From NCBI GenBank assembly GCA_041905595.1, contig JAYRKT010000001.1, forward strand, positions 183,338-247,337: a DNA stretch of 64,000 nucleotides, read 5' to 3'. This document shows positions 25,466-33,712 of the stretch, one piece after another. Origin of the DNA: Aliitabrizicola sp041905595. GTDB lineage: Bacteria; Pseudomonadota; Alphaproteobacteria; Rhodobacterales; Rhodobacteraceae. A program made the position numbers and the translations under genes. The notes beneath the pieces were generated by a model that was given only the letters and a program-made list of their open reading frames with translations, did no database searches and was not told the origin of the DNA. The number at the start of each line of letters is the position of its first letter. Position 1 is the stretch's first letter.

Positions 25466-25866
25466 CCCCGTCGCGGATGGCAGAGATCCACGCCGCAAGC
25501 TTCGTCACCCCGCGTCCGTGGAGCGAAGCCGAGCTTGCAGGATTGCTCGCCGACTCCTCCGTCGTTTCAGTCGATCTGGCGGACGGCTTTGCCATTGGCC
25601 GGGTTATCCTCGACGAGGCCGAGTTGTTGACGATCGCCGTCGATCCCGCCGCACGGCGCAAGGGGATCGGCAAGCGCCTTCTGGCCAGACTGCTCGACGC
25701 GATGGCCCAAGCCGGCGCGACGACGGTCCATCTTGAAGTCGCCGCTGACAACGCCCCCGCCCGCGCGCTCTACATCGCGGCAGGATTTGCGGAATCCGGT
25801 CGCCGGAAGGGCTATTACCAAAGTCCTGAGGGCACTCGCATCGACGCTTTGGTCATGCGCCGGTGA
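25462..25866 (+). CDS. rimI: RimI-like N-acetyltransferase (GNAT)
   Basis: A 134-residue GNAT-fold protein with the acetyl-CoA-binding pattern VDPAARRKGIGKRLLARLL (about 59-77), LEVAADNAPARALYIAAGF and the final GYYQSPEGTRIDALVM. These are the standard marks of the family that acetylates the N-terminal Ala of ribosomal protein S18 in enteric bacteria. The tsaB-rimI overlap is a widely conserved pair, which supports the name, although the true substrate in this lineage is not proven. Confidence 0.88.
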   Translation: MTPSRMAEIHAASFVTPRPWSEAELAGLLADSSVVSVDLADGFAIGRVILDEAELLTIAVDPAARRKGIGKRLLARLLDAMAQAGATTVHLEVAADNAPARALYIAAGFAESGRRKGYYQSPEGTRIDALVMRR

Positions 25867-25885
25867 GGATAGCCAAGCTCACGCG

Positions 25886-25975
25886 AAGTTTGATCGAAAA
25901 GTCAAACTTTCAAGCGCCACCTCCGTCCACCTGTCAGAATCTCCCTTGACCGCCAAAGCGGATCGGCTCCTAAAT
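25886..25975 (+). promoter_or_regulatory. Dyad and candidate promoter upstream of the nucleoside transport operon
   Basis: AAGTTTGA (25886-25893) and TCAAACTT (25902-25909) form a perfect 8-bp inverted repeat with an 8-bp spacer. TTGACC (25946-25951), 18 bp and CTAAAT (25970-25975) follow as a possible promoter about 55 bp before the binding-protein ATG. The dyad could be an operator, or an AT-rich terminator for tsaB-rimI that ends only 20 bp upstream. Confidence 0.4.
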
Positions 25976-26029
25976 CAGGGCAATCCGTCGCGACAGCTGA
26001 CGGCAAGAATTATCAACCGGGAGACATCA

Positions 26030-27025
26030 ATGACCTTCATGAAAACGCTTCTCGGCGCGGCCGCGACGCTTGCGCTGACTGCAGGTGTATCGCTCGCCGA
26101 TCCGGCGATCATTTTCGATCTGGGCGGGAAGTTCGACAAATCCTTCAACGAGGCGGCCTTCAACGGGGCGCAGCGGTGGGCGCAGGAAACCGGCGGCACC
26201 TTCAAGGAGCTTGAGATGCAGTCGGAAGCGCAGCGCGAACAGGCGCTGCGCCGTCTGGCGGAATCGGGCGCCAACCCGGTCGTGATGACCGGCTTTGCCT
26301 TTGGTGACGTGCTGAACAAGGTCGCCCCGGACTTCCCGGAGACCAAGTTTGCGATCGTCGACATGGTCGTCGAGCAGCCGAACGTGCGTTCGGTGGTCTT
26401 TACAGAAAACGAAGGCAGCTATCTGGTCGGCATGCTGGCCGCGCAGGCCTCCAAGACCGGCACGGTCGGCTTCATCGGCGGCATGGACATCCCGCTGATC
26501 CGCAAGTTTGCCTGTGGCTACGCCGAGGGCGTGAAGGCGGTGAACCCGGATGCCAAGATCGTGGTGAACTTTACCGGAACCACCCCGGCCGCCTGGAACG
26601 ACCCGGTCAAGGGCGCCGAGCTGGCGAAGGGCCAGAAGGCGCAGGGCGCCGACGTGATCTATGCTGCAGCCGGCGGCACCGGCATCGGTGTGCTGCAAGC
26701 TGCCGCCGACGAAGGCATCCTGTCGATCGGCGTCGACAGCAACCAGAACTACCTGCATCCGGGCAAGGTGCTGACCTCGATGCTCAAGCGCGTCGACAAC
26801 GCCGTCTATGAGGCGTTCAAGGAAGGCGCCGACCTCAAGACCGGCATCGTCGTGATGGATCTCAAGGCCGAGGGCGTGGGCTATGCGCTGGACGACAATA
26901 ACCGTCCGCTGATCAGCGCCGACATGGAAGCCGCAGTCAATGCCGCGGCCGGCAAGATCAAGTCGGGCGAGCTCAAGGTCCACGACTACATGGCGGACGA
27001 CAGCTGCCCGGCCATTAAGTTCTGA
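26030..27025 (+). CDS. BMP-family nucleoside-binding protein of an ABC transporter
   Basis: Periplasmic solute-binding protein of the basic membrane protein family, which in characterised cases binds purine nucleosides. The 331-residue precursor begins with a Sec signal (MTFMKTLLGAAATLALTAGV, cut likely after SLA), then the family start AIIFDLGGKFDKSFNEAAF. Further matches are IGFIGGMDIPLIRKFACGY-like and VIYAAAGGTGIGVLQAA. No lipobox Cys is seen, so it is probably soluble in the periplasm. GGGAGA precedes ATG 26030; a longer in-frame reading overlaps rimI and is rejected. The following ATPase gene starts 2 bp after its stop. Confidence 0.92.
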   Translation: MTFMKTLLGAAATLALTAGVSLADPAIIFDLGGKFDKSFNEAAFNGAQRWAQETGGTFKELEMQSEAQREQALRRLAESGANPVVMTGFAFGDVLNKVAPDFPETKFAIVDMVVEQPNVRSVVFTENEGSYLVGMLAAQASKTGTVGFIGGMDIPLIRKFACGYAEGVKAVNPDAKIVVNFTGTTPAAWNDPVKGAELAKGQKAQGADVIYAAAGGTGIGVLQAAADEGILSIGVDSNQNYLHPGKVLTSMLKRVDNAVYEAFKEGADLKTGIVVMDLKAEGVGYALDDNNRPLISADMEAAVNAAAGKIKSGELKVHDYMADDSCPAIKF

Positions 27026-27026
27026 G

Positions 27027-28607
27027 ATGACCGCTGACATGGGCGGGGGGCGGCCGGCAGCGGCCGCCCCGTCTTCCACCCCCTTCGCCATCGAGCTGAA
27101 GGGCATATCGAAGTCCTTTGGCCAAGTTCAGGCCAACAAGGACATCAACATCGCTGTGCCGAAAGGCACCATTCACGGGATCATCGGCGAGAACGGGGCG
27201 GGGAAATCCACGCTCATGTCGATCCTCTACGGCTTCTACAAGGCCGATGCGGGCGAGATCTTCGTGAATGGCAAACTGACTGCCATCCCCGACAGCCAGA
27301 GCGCCATACGCGCCGGCATCGGCATGGTCTTCCAGCATTTCAAGCTGGTTCAGAACTTCACCGTACTCGAAAATGTCGTGCTTGGAGCCGAAGACGGCGC
27401 GCTGCTGCGTCCGTCGCTCGCCAAGGCGCGCAAGACGCTGCAGGACCTTGCGCAGGAATACGAACTCGACGTCGATCCCGATGCGCTGGTCGAGGATCTT
27501 TCCGTGGGCCACCAGCAACGGGTCGAGATCCTCAAGGCGCTCTACCGCCAGGCCGAAATCCTGATCCTGGACGAGCCGACGGGCGTGTTGACCCCTGCCG
27601 AGGCCGATCACCTGTTTCGCATCCTCAAGGGCCTTCGCGATCAGGGCAAGACGGTGATCCTCATCACCCACAAGCTGCGCGAGATCATGGAGGCGACCGA
27701 CAATGTCAGCGTCATGCGGCGCGGCACGATGGTCGGAACGGTAAAGACCGCGCAGACATCGCCAGAGGAACTGGCCGAATTGATGGTCGGCCGCAAGGTG
27801 CTGCTTGAGGTCGAGAAGAAACCCGCCACACCCGGGAAGGTCGTCCTGTCGGTTCAAGACTTGCGGGTCAAGGACGAGATCGGCGTAGAGCGCCTCAAGG
27901 GGGTCAGCTTCGAGATCCGCGCGGGTGAGATCCTTGGCATCGCCGGCGTCGCGGGGAACGGGCAATCGGAACTGCTTGCCGCGCTTGGCGGAATCCAGCC
28001 TGCGACCGGCGCTGTCACGATGAACGGCGCGCCGCTGCCATTGTCCGGCCATGACGCCAACGGCCGCGCCCGGCGCGAGGCTGGCATCGCCCATGTGCCC
28101 GAGGACCGGCAGGTGCTGGGCCTGATCATGGATTTCGCCGCCTGGGAAAACGTCGCCTTCGGCTATCACAACGAGCCGAAATACCAGAAGAACGCGCTGC
28201 TGATGGACAACGACGCCATCCGGGCGGACACCGAGAGGAAGATGACGACCTTCGACGTGCGCCCGCCGATCCCGGGGCTCTCCGCCAAGAACTTCTCGGG
28301 CGGCAACCAGCAGAAGATCGTCGTCGCGCGCGAGATCGAAAGCGACCCTGACCTGCTGCTGGTCGGCCAGCCGACGCGCGGTGTCGACATCGGCGCGATC
28401 GAATTCATCCACAAGCAGATCGTGGCGCTGCGCGATGCGGGCAAGGCGATCCTGCTCGTGTCGGTGGAACTGGACGAGATCATGAGCCTCTCCGACCGCA
28501 TCGCCGTGATGTTCGACGGGCGCCTCATGGGGTTCCGGGACCCGGAAACCACCAACGAACGGGAACTGGGCCTGCTGATGGCCGGCGTGTCGGGGGACGC
28601 GGCATGA
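27027..28607 (+). CDS. Nucleoside ABC transporter, double ATP-binding protein
   Basis: Energises purine-nucleoside import. It has 526 residues with two ABC domains. The first has Walker A GENGAGKST, signature LSVGHQQRVEIL and Walker B ILILDEPT. The second has a degenerate Walker A (VAGNGQSEL), signature FSGGNQQKIVVAREI and LLLVGQPTRGVDIGA, as in the sugar/nucleoside (RbsA-like) subfamily, where only one site hydrolyses ATP efficiently. ATG 27027 gives an N-terminal Gly/Ala/Pro-rich tail (MTADMGGGRPAAAAPSS) whose DNA forms a strong hairpin; no later start fits before the ABC core. Confidence 0.93.
   Translation: MTADMGGGRPAAAAPSSTPFAIELKGISKSFGQVQANKDINIAVPKGTIHGIIGENGAGKSTLMSILYGFYKADAGEIFVNGKLTAIPDSQSAIRAGIGMVFQHFKLVQNFTVLENVVLGAEDGALLRPSLAKARKTLQDLAQEYELDVDPDALVEDLSVGHQQRVEILKALYRQAEILILDEPTGVLTPAEADHLFRILKGLRDQGKTVILITHKLREIMEATDNVSVMRRGTMVGTVKTAQTSPEELAELMVGRKVLLEVEKKPATPGKVVLSVQDLRVKDEIGVERLKGVSFEIRAGEILGIAGVAGNGQSELLAALGGIQPATGAVTMNGAPLPLSGHDANGRARREAGIAHVPEDRQVLGLIMDFAAWENVAFGYHNEPKYQKNALLMDNDAIRADTERKMTTFDVRPPIPGLSAKNFSGGNQQKIVVAREIESDPDLLLVGQPTRGVDIGAIEFIHKQIVALRDAGKAILLVSVELDEIMSLSDRIAVMFDGRLMGFRDPETTNERELGLLMAGVSGDAA
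27047..27070 (+). other. Strong GC hairpin inside the first codons of the ABC ATPase gene
   Basis: GGGGCGGCCG (27047-27056), loop GCAG, CGGCCGCCCC (27061-27070): a perfect 10-bp stem beginning 22 bases after the stop of the binding-protein gene. It has no T-run. It could protect the 3' end of the binding-protein mRNA and slow translation of the ATPase, giving the high binding protein to ATPase ratio that such systems need. This role is inferred from other ABC operons. Confidence 0.55.
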
Positions 28608-28672
28608 ACGCACGAATTTTCTACGAAAATTCAGAAATTTCGCAGGAGTTTCGCGAAAGGGCCAGCGCATGA
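28604..28672 (+). CDS. Possible 22-codon coupling ORF between ABC ATPase and permease
   Basis: An ORF ATG AAC GCA ... GCA TGA of 22 codons begins within the ATPase stop (ATGA overlap) and ends within the permease start (again ATGA). It would encode MNARIFYENSEI followed by a short acidic/basic end. Its DNA contains the palindrome at 28614-28632, so it may simply be a repeat that inserted in frame. Either way, ribosomes finishing the ATPase could pass through to the permease. No homology is claimed. Confidence 0.3.
   Translation: MNARIFYENSEISQEFRERASA
28614..28658. repeat. Palindromic element inside the transport operon
   Basis: GAATTTTC (28614-28621), TAC, GAAAATTC (28625-28632) is a perfect 8-bp dyad. 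It is followed by the 10-bp palindrome TTTCGCGAAA (28649-28658). The pair is AT-rich against a GC-rich background and resembles the double palindromes at 1696-1739 and 42331-42376. Confidence 0.5.
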
Positions 28673-29763
28673 CCAAGCTTCCGACTTGGGCAGATGTCGT
28701 GCTGGTCCCGCTGATCAGCCTGGCCCTCGCCGCCATCCTCTCGGCCTTTGTACTGCTCGGCATCGGGCAAAGCCCGACCGAGGCCTTCTGGGTCATGGTC
28801 GATGGCGCGGTAGGATCCGCCTATGGCTGGGGCTACACGCTCTACTACGCGACAAGCTTCATCTTTACCGGGCTTGCGGTGACGGTGGCCTTCCATGGCA
28901 GCCTGTTCAATATCGGCGGTGAAGGGCAGGCGCAGTTGGGCGGCCTCGGCGTCGCACTGGTCTGCCTGGCCCTGCCCTGGCCGCACTGGACGCTGGCGTT
29001 GCCGGCGGCGATGGTCGGCGCGGCGCTGTTCGGCGCGGCCTGGGCGGCGATCCCGGCCTGGCTGCAGGCCAAGCGCGGCAGCCATATCGTGATCACCACG
29101 ATCATGTTCAACTACATTGCCTCGGCGCTGCTCATCTACCTGCTGGTCAACGTCCTGCGCCCCGCCGGACAAATGGACCCCGCAACGGCAAACTTCCCGC
29201 CGGGAACCCATCTGCCGACGCTGAACGAGATTCCGGGCCTGAACCTGATCTTCACGAAGAAAGTGCCAGCCAATGTCTCGCTCTTCGTGGCGCTAATTGC
29301 CTGCTGGCTGGTCTGGCTGCTGATGTGGCGGACGCGCCTCGGCTACGAGATCCGCGCCTTCGGCAAATCGGAGAAAGCCGCGACCTATGCGGGTATCTCA
29401 TCCTTCAAGATCATCATGGTCGCCATGCTGATCTCGGGCGCACTGTCCGGCCTCATGGCGATCAACAACGTCATGGGGGAAAGCGGCCGCCTGTTGCAGA
29501 ACTCGGCTGAAGGCGCCGGCTTCATCGGCATTGCCGTCGCGCTGATGGGTAGGAACCACCCGGTCGGCGTGCTGCTGGCGGCGATCCTTTTCGGCTTCCT
29601 TTATCAGGGCGGAGCGGAACTGGGCCTCTGGACGACGATCCCGATCGAGCTTCGGACTGTGGTGCAAGGCCTCGTGATCCTGTTCACAGGCGCGCTGGAC
29701 CAGATGGTGCGGATGATGCTCGGCGTGTTCTTCCGACCCCGAGCCCAAGCGAGGGCTGCGTGA
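28669..29763 (+). CDS. Nucleoside ABC transporter permease, YufP-like
   Basis: First of two inner-membrane permease subunits. It has 364 residues with about eight to ten hydrophobic segments. The family region GSLFNIGGEGQAQLGGLGVALV lies near 80-100, and GISSFKIIMVAMLISGALSGLMAINNVMGESGRL near 240-275 includes the typical cytoplasmic coupling loop. AAAGGG stands 9 bases before ATG 28669. Its stop overlaps the start of the second permease. The operon order of binding protein, ATPase and two permeases is that of known purine-nucleoside importers. Confidence 0.92.
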   Translation: MTKLPTWADVVLVPLISLALAAILSAFVLLGIGQSPTEAFWVMVDGAVGSAYGWGYTLYYATSFIFTGLAVTVAFHGSLFNIGGEGQAQLGGLGVALVCLALPWPHWTLALPAAMVGAALFGAAWAAIPAWLQAKRGSHIVITTIMFNYIASALLIYLLVNVLRPAGQMDPATANFPPGTHLPTLNEIPGLNLIFTKKVPANVSLFVALIACWLVWLLMWRTRLGYEIRAFGKSEKAATYAGISSFKIIMVAMLISGALSGLMAINNVMGESGRLLQNSAEGAGFIGIAVALMGRNHPVGVLLAAILFGFLYQGGAELGLWTTIPIELRTVVQGLVILFTGALDQMVRMMLGVFFRPRAQARAA

Positions 29764-30731
29764 TGGATTACGCGACCTTCCTGCAGGTCCTCGACACGAC
29801 GCTGCGGCTGGCGACGCCGCTGCTACTGGCCTGTCTTGCCGGGCTTTACTCCGAACGCGCCGGGATCTTCGACATCGGGCTTGAGGGCAAGATGCTGATG
29901 GCGGCGATGTCGGCCGGGGCGGCAGCCTATCTGTCGGGCTCTGTCTGGGTCGGGCTTGTCGCAGCGATCGCTGGATCTCTTTTGTTTGCAGCCGTGCATG
30001 GCCTGGCCTCGATCACCTTTCGTGGGAACCAGCTGATCTCTGGCGTGGCGCTGAACTTCGTTGCCTCGGGGATGACGGTTCTGATCGCGCAGTCGCTGTT
30101 CGGTCAGGGCGGTCGGACGCCTCCGCTCGACGGGCCAGCTAGATTCAACCCGATCACCCTGCCTCTTGCAGACCAGATCGCGGGGGTGCCGATCATCGGC
30201 CCGTTCTATGCCGAGGTGATCTCGGGCCACACATTCCTCGTGTATGTCGGCCTGCTGATGGTGCCCGTAAGCTGGTGGGTCCTTTACCGGACGCGCTTTG
30301 GTCTGCGTCTGCGCGCGGTTGGCGAAAACCCCGCCTCGGTCGATACCGCAGGCATTTCGGTCGTGCGACTGCGCTATACCGCTGTCGCCATCACCGGAAT
30401 CCTCTGCGGCCTGGCCGGGGCCTATATGTCGACAGGCCTGCAAGCTGGCTTCGGCAAGGAGATGACCGCGGGCCGCGGCTATATCGCGCTGGCCGCGCTG
30501 ATCTTCGCCAAGTGGCGGCCGTGGTACTGCCTGTGGGCGACGCTGCTTTTCGGCTTCTTCCAGGCAATCGCTCTGCGTCCCGACGTGATCGAGAACACCA
30601 TCGGCATATCGATCCCGGTTCCGGCACTGGACGCGTTGCCCTACATCCTGACGGTTGTTGTCCTCGCCGGGCTTGTGGGCAAGGCGATCCCGCCGCGGGC
30701 CGGAGGAGAGCCCTACGTCAAGGAACGTTGA
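29763..30731 (+). CDS. Nucleoside ABC transporter permease, YufQ-like
   Basis: Second permease subunit, 322 residues and very hydrophobic. It has the family N-terminal region LRLATPLLLACLAGLYSERAGIFDIGLEGKMLMAA and, near 205, DTAGISVVRLRYTAVAITGILCGLAGAYMS with the coupling helix. The ATG at 29763 overlaps the previous stop by one base; a GTG one codon upstream (29760) is an alternative. The stop overlaps the next ATG (TGATG). It forms the membrane channel with the preceding gene product. Confidence 0.92.
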   Translation: MDYATFLQVLDTTLRLATPLLLACLAGLYSERAGIFDIGLEGKMLMAAMSAGAAAYLSGSVWVGLVAAIAGSLLFAAVHGLASITFRGNQLISGVALNFVASGMTVLIAQSLFGQGGRTPPLDGPARFNPITLPLADQIAGVPIIGPFYAEVISGHTFLVYVGLLMVPVSWWVLYRTRFGLRLRAVGENPASVDTAGISVVRLRYTAVAITGILCGLAGAYMSTGLQAGFGKEMTAGRGYIALAALIFAKWRPWYCLWATLLFGFFQAIALRPDVIENTIGISIPVPALDALPYILTVVVLAGLVGKAIPPRAGGEPYVKER

Positions 30732-31093
30732 TGCGCGGGCTTGCTGCAGGCCTGATCGTCCTTGGTCTGGCGACGCCCACTGTCGCCGAGGACCGTCCAC
30801 ACATTGCGGAATGGGTCGTGCAGGAGTCGTGGGCCGGGGGCTATATCGGGACGAACCCGCGCAACCGCGATGGCATCCTGTTCCGGCTGGAGGACGGAAC
30901 GACGCTGCCGGTCGCCTGGGATGAGGCCGCGGGACCGAGAACAGTGCTGAAAGGCTGCGAGTTCTTCCTTGGAGAATCCAGCCGCCCCTGCCACGCCATT
31001 CTGCGCGCCGGCGCTGTCAGGGACGGTACACAGATGGTGATGATCGTCTACCATGTTCGCTCCATCGACCCGCCAGCCTGGGTAAGGAACTGA
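30731..31093 (+). CDS. Small exported protein in the nucleoside operon
   Basis: I do not recognise the family. 120 residues with a clear signal peptide (MRGLAAGLIVLGLATPTVA, cut before EDRPHIAEW). The mature part is about 100 residues with two cysteines (LKGCEFFLGESSRPCHAIL) that could form a disulfide, and a beta-rich look (GILFRLEDGTTLPVAW). Its ATG overlaps the permease stop, and purine nucleoside phosphorylase begins 3 bp after it, so it belongs to the same transcript. A periplasmic role alongside uptake is possible but unproven. Confidence 0.8.
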   Translation: MRGLAAGLIVLGLATPTVAEDRPHIAEWVVQESWAGGYIGTNPRNRDGILFRLEDGTTLPVAWDEAAGPRTVLKGCEFFLGESSRPCHAILRAGAVRDGTQMVMIVYHVRSIDPPAWVRN

Positions 31094-31095
31094 CC

Positions 31096-31899
31096 ATGAC
31101 TGATGCTGACAGCCTGAAACGCCTGATCCAGTCGCGCGCAGGGGCCGCGCCAGTCAGGCTGGGCCTGATCCTGGGGTCGGGCCTGGGCCATCTGGCCGAA
31201 ACTGTTAGCGGCGTCGCCATCGACTATGCCGAGTTGCCCGGATTTCCCCATGCCGGCGTTTCAGGCCACAACCCGAAGCTGGTGATCGGCGATCTCGAAG
31301 GCGTGCGCGTCGCCGTTTTCGGAGGGCGGGCCCATTATTACGAAAGCGGCAACCCGGCAGTCATGCGCCTGCCGCTGGAAGTCCTGGCGGCCCTGGGCGC
31401 CGAAGCCGTCATTGCCACAAATGCCGCCGGATCGCTGCGCCCTGACATCCGGCCTGGCGACGTGATGTTGCTGTCCGACCACATCAACTTTTCAGGCCTG
31501 AACCCCCTGATCGGCGAACCGACCGACCGCCGTTTCGTCCCGATGACTGACGCCCACGATCCCGGCCTGCGCGCCCGTCTCAAGGCGGCCGCTAAGACGG
31601 AAGGCATCGCCCTGCCCGAGGGCATCTATGCCTGGTATTCCGGCCCGTCTTTCGAGACCCCGGCCGAGATCCGCGCCATCCGCGCCCTAGGCGCCGATGC
31701 GGTCGGCATGTCCACGGTGCCCGAAATCATCCTTGCCCGTTTCCTCGGGCTAAAGGCCGCAGCCATTTCGACCATCACCAACATGGCGGCCGGCCTGTCG
31801 GACGAGAAGATCAGCCACGAGCACACAAAGGCGATGGCCCCCCTTGGTGCGGCAAAGCTCGAGCGGCTGATGCGCCGGATGCTGCGCGACCTGGACTGA
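31096..31899 (+). CDS. Purine nucleoside phosphorylase, trimeric PunA/XapA class
   Basis: Splits purine nucleosides with phosphate into base and ribose-1-phosphate. The 267-residue chain carries LGLILGSGLGHLAE with the phosphate-binding Ser near 29, FGGRAHYYESG (phosphate and ribose contacts), VIATNAAGSLRPDIRPGDVML and the substrate region SGPSFETPAEIRAI. The conserved Asn of the base site appears in TITNMAAGL. Located at the end of the nucleoside uptake operon, it would process the imported substrate. A second, unrelated-class enzyme (DeoD) is encoded at 43539. Confidence 0.93.
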   Translation: MTDADSLKRLIQSRAGAAPVRLGLILGSGLGHLAETVSGVAIDYAELPGFPHAGVSGHNPKLVIGDLEGVRVAVFGGRAHYYESGNPAVMRLPLEVLAALGAEAVIATNAAGSLRPDIRPGDVMLLSDHINFSGLNPLIGEPTDRRFVPMTDAHDPGLRARLKAAAKTEGIALPEGIYAWYSGPSFETPAEIRAIRALGADAVGMSTVPEIILARFLGLKAAAISTITNMAAGLSDEKISHEHTKAMAPLGAAKLERLMRRMLRDLD

Positions 31900-32005
31900 G
31901 TCATTTCAGCAAGCCGCAACAACAAAGCGTGACGACAAGATGCAGGCGGTTTGACAATGCCGGGCAGCAGGGATTGAGTGAGAAAAATCCTTCCCGCTCC
32001 CGAAC

Positions 32006-32932
32006 ATGCAGATCTACCTGCCCATAGCCGAAGTATCGGTGAACGCCTTTGTCCTTCTGGGGCTTGGCGGAATCGTGGGCTTCATGTCCGGTATGTTCGG
32101 CGTGGGCGGCGGCTTCCTTATCACGCCGCTTCTGTTCTTCATCGGCATCCCCCCGCCCATCGCTGTGGCCACCGGCGCGAACCAGGTCGTCGCGTCGTCG
32201 GTCTCTGGCGTGCTGGCACATCTGAGGCGCCGGACGGTCGATTTCCGGATGGGGATCGTGTTGACAGTCAGCGGCCTGATCGGTTCGACTATAGGCATCT
32301 ACGTGTTCTCCCGGCTGAGTGCGCTCGGCCAGGTCGATCTGCTGATCCAGCTGTCCTATGTCGTCTTCCTGGGCTTTATCGGCCTGCTGATGCTGCAGGA
32401 AAGCCTGCGGGCACTGAACCGCAGTCGCAAGATGGCCAGGGCCGGTGCGACAGCCCCACGTCGAGCGCATGAGCACCTGTTGGTGCACCGTTTGCCGCTG
32501 AAGATGAAGTTCCGCACCTCGGGCCTCTACATCAGCGTGATCCCCCCGATCGCGGTCGGCGCCTTCGTCGGCTTCCTGTCGGCGGTCATGGGGGTCGGCG
32601 GCGGTTTCATCATGGTCCCGGCGATGATCTATCTGCTTGGCATGCCGACCAAGGTCGTGGTCGGCACGTCGCTGTTCCAGATCATCTTTACCTCGGCCTA
32701 CACGACCGTCGCCCATGCCACGACCAGTTTCTCGGTGGACATGGCGTTGGCGCTTCTGCTGATCCTTGGCGGCGTGATCGGGGCGCAACTGGGCGCTCAG
32801 GTCGCATTGCGGCTCAAGGCCGAGCAGTTGCGGATCCTGCTCGCCCTGCTGGTTCTTGCCGTCGCCGCCAAAATCGCGCTGGAGCTGGTCCTGACGCCCG
32901 CCGAATTCTACTCGCTGTCGGTGGCGCGATGA
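32006..32932 (+). CDS. TSUP family transporter (TauE/SafE)
   Basis: A 308-residue inner-membrane protein with eight or so hydrophobic segments arranged as two similar halves. Each half carries the family glycine motif: GFMSGMFGVGGGFLITPLLF near 25-45 and GFLSAVMGVGGGFIMVPAMIY near 196-216. The family exports or imports small sulfur- or carbon-containing anions (sulfite, sulfoacetate, others). Its stop overlaps the next gene, a TIGR02186 protein, and that pair recurs in alphaproteobacteria. The substrate cannot be deduced here. Confidence 0.9.
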   Translation: MQIYLPIAEVSVNAFVLLGLGGIVGFMSGMFGVGGGFLITPLLFFIGIPPPIAVATGANQVVASSVSGVLAHLRRRTVDFRMGIVLTVSGLIGSTIGIYVFSRLSALGQVDLLIQLSYVVFLGFIGLLMLQESLRALNRSRKMARAGATAPRRAHEHLLVHRLPLKMKFRTSGLYISVIPPIAVGAFVGFLSAVMGVGGGFIMVPAMIYLLGMPTKVVVGTSLFQIIFTSAYTTVAHATTSFSVDMALALLLILGGVIGAQLGAQVALRLKAEQLRILLALLVLAVAAKIALELVLTPAEFYSLSVAR

Positions 32933-33708
32933 TGAGGTTCCGACGCCTCCTCCTTGTGCTGGCGCTCGCCGCGCCGCTGCCGGCCAAGGCGCAGAACGAC
33001 AGCGAAAAGGTCGTGGCCGGCCTGAGCCAGAACGAAGTTTCGATTACGGCACGATTTTCGGGATCCGAGATCATGGTCTATGGCGCGGTGAAGCGCGACG
33101 CGCCCCCGCCAACCACGCCGCCGCTCGAAGTGATCGTGACGGTCGAAGGCCCGCTGGCCCCTGTAACGGTGCGAAAGAAGAACCGCCGCTATGGGCTGTG
33201 GATCAATACCGAAGCCGTGAAGATCGATGCCGCCCCCACGTTTTACGCCGTCGCAACGACCGGTCTTCTTCCCGAGGTCCTGTCTGACACCGACGACCTG
33301 CGCTACAAGGTCACCATCCCCCGGGCCATTCGGGCCGTGGGCATCGCCGGCGAAGCAGAAGATGCCCCAAGCTTTACCGACGCCCTGATCCGCATCAAGG
33401 CGGAACAGGGCGCCTACAAGCTCAGCCAGAACGCGGTGAGTCTGACGCAGGACACCTTGATCCGGACGGATGTCGCCCTTCCTGCCAATCTGATCGAGGG
33501 CACCTACAAGGTCCGCATCTTCCTGACACGGGCCGGGCATGTCATCGACGTGAGCGAAAACGAGATCGATGTGCGCAAGGAAGGGCTCGAGCGCTGGTTG
33601 ACCAATCTCGCCCATAACCAGCCGCTGGCCTATGGCCTGCTGTCGCTTGCCATCGCTGCACTGGCTGGCTGGGGCGCCTCGGAAGCGTTCCGCACCCGCC
33701 GCGCCTGA
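32929..33708 (+). CDS. TIGR02186 family exported, membrane-anchored protein
   Basis: A 259-residue protein with a signal peptide (MMRFRRLLLVLALAAPLPAKA), a periplasmic beta-rich domain that begins ESITARF-like after VVAGLSQNEVSI, and one C-terminal membrane helix (AYGLLSLAIAALAGWGA) near 235-251. This is the layout of the conserved TIGR02186 family, whose function is not known. The 4-bp overlap with the TSUP transporter suggests an accessory role in the same transport process. Confidence 0.85.
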   Translation: MMRFRRLLLVLALAAPLPAKAQNDSEKVVAGLSQNEVSITARFSGSEIMVYGAVKRDAPPPTTPPLEVIVTVEGPLAPVTVRKKNRRYGLWINTEAVKIDAAPTFYAVATTGLLPEVLSDTDDLRYKVTIPRAIRAVGIAGEAEDAPSFTDALIRIKAEQGAYKLSQNAVSLTQDTLIRTDVALPANLIEGTYKVRIFLTRAGHVIDVSENEIDVRKEGLERWLTNLAHNQPLAYGLLSLAIAALAGWGASEAFRTRRA

Positions 33709-33712
33709 TGCG

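Noticed and set aside
27015..28796. 593-codon minus-strand ORF opposite the ABC ATPase
   Set aside because: Antisense frame kept open by codon bias in the well-supported ATPase gene; no domain or ribosome site.
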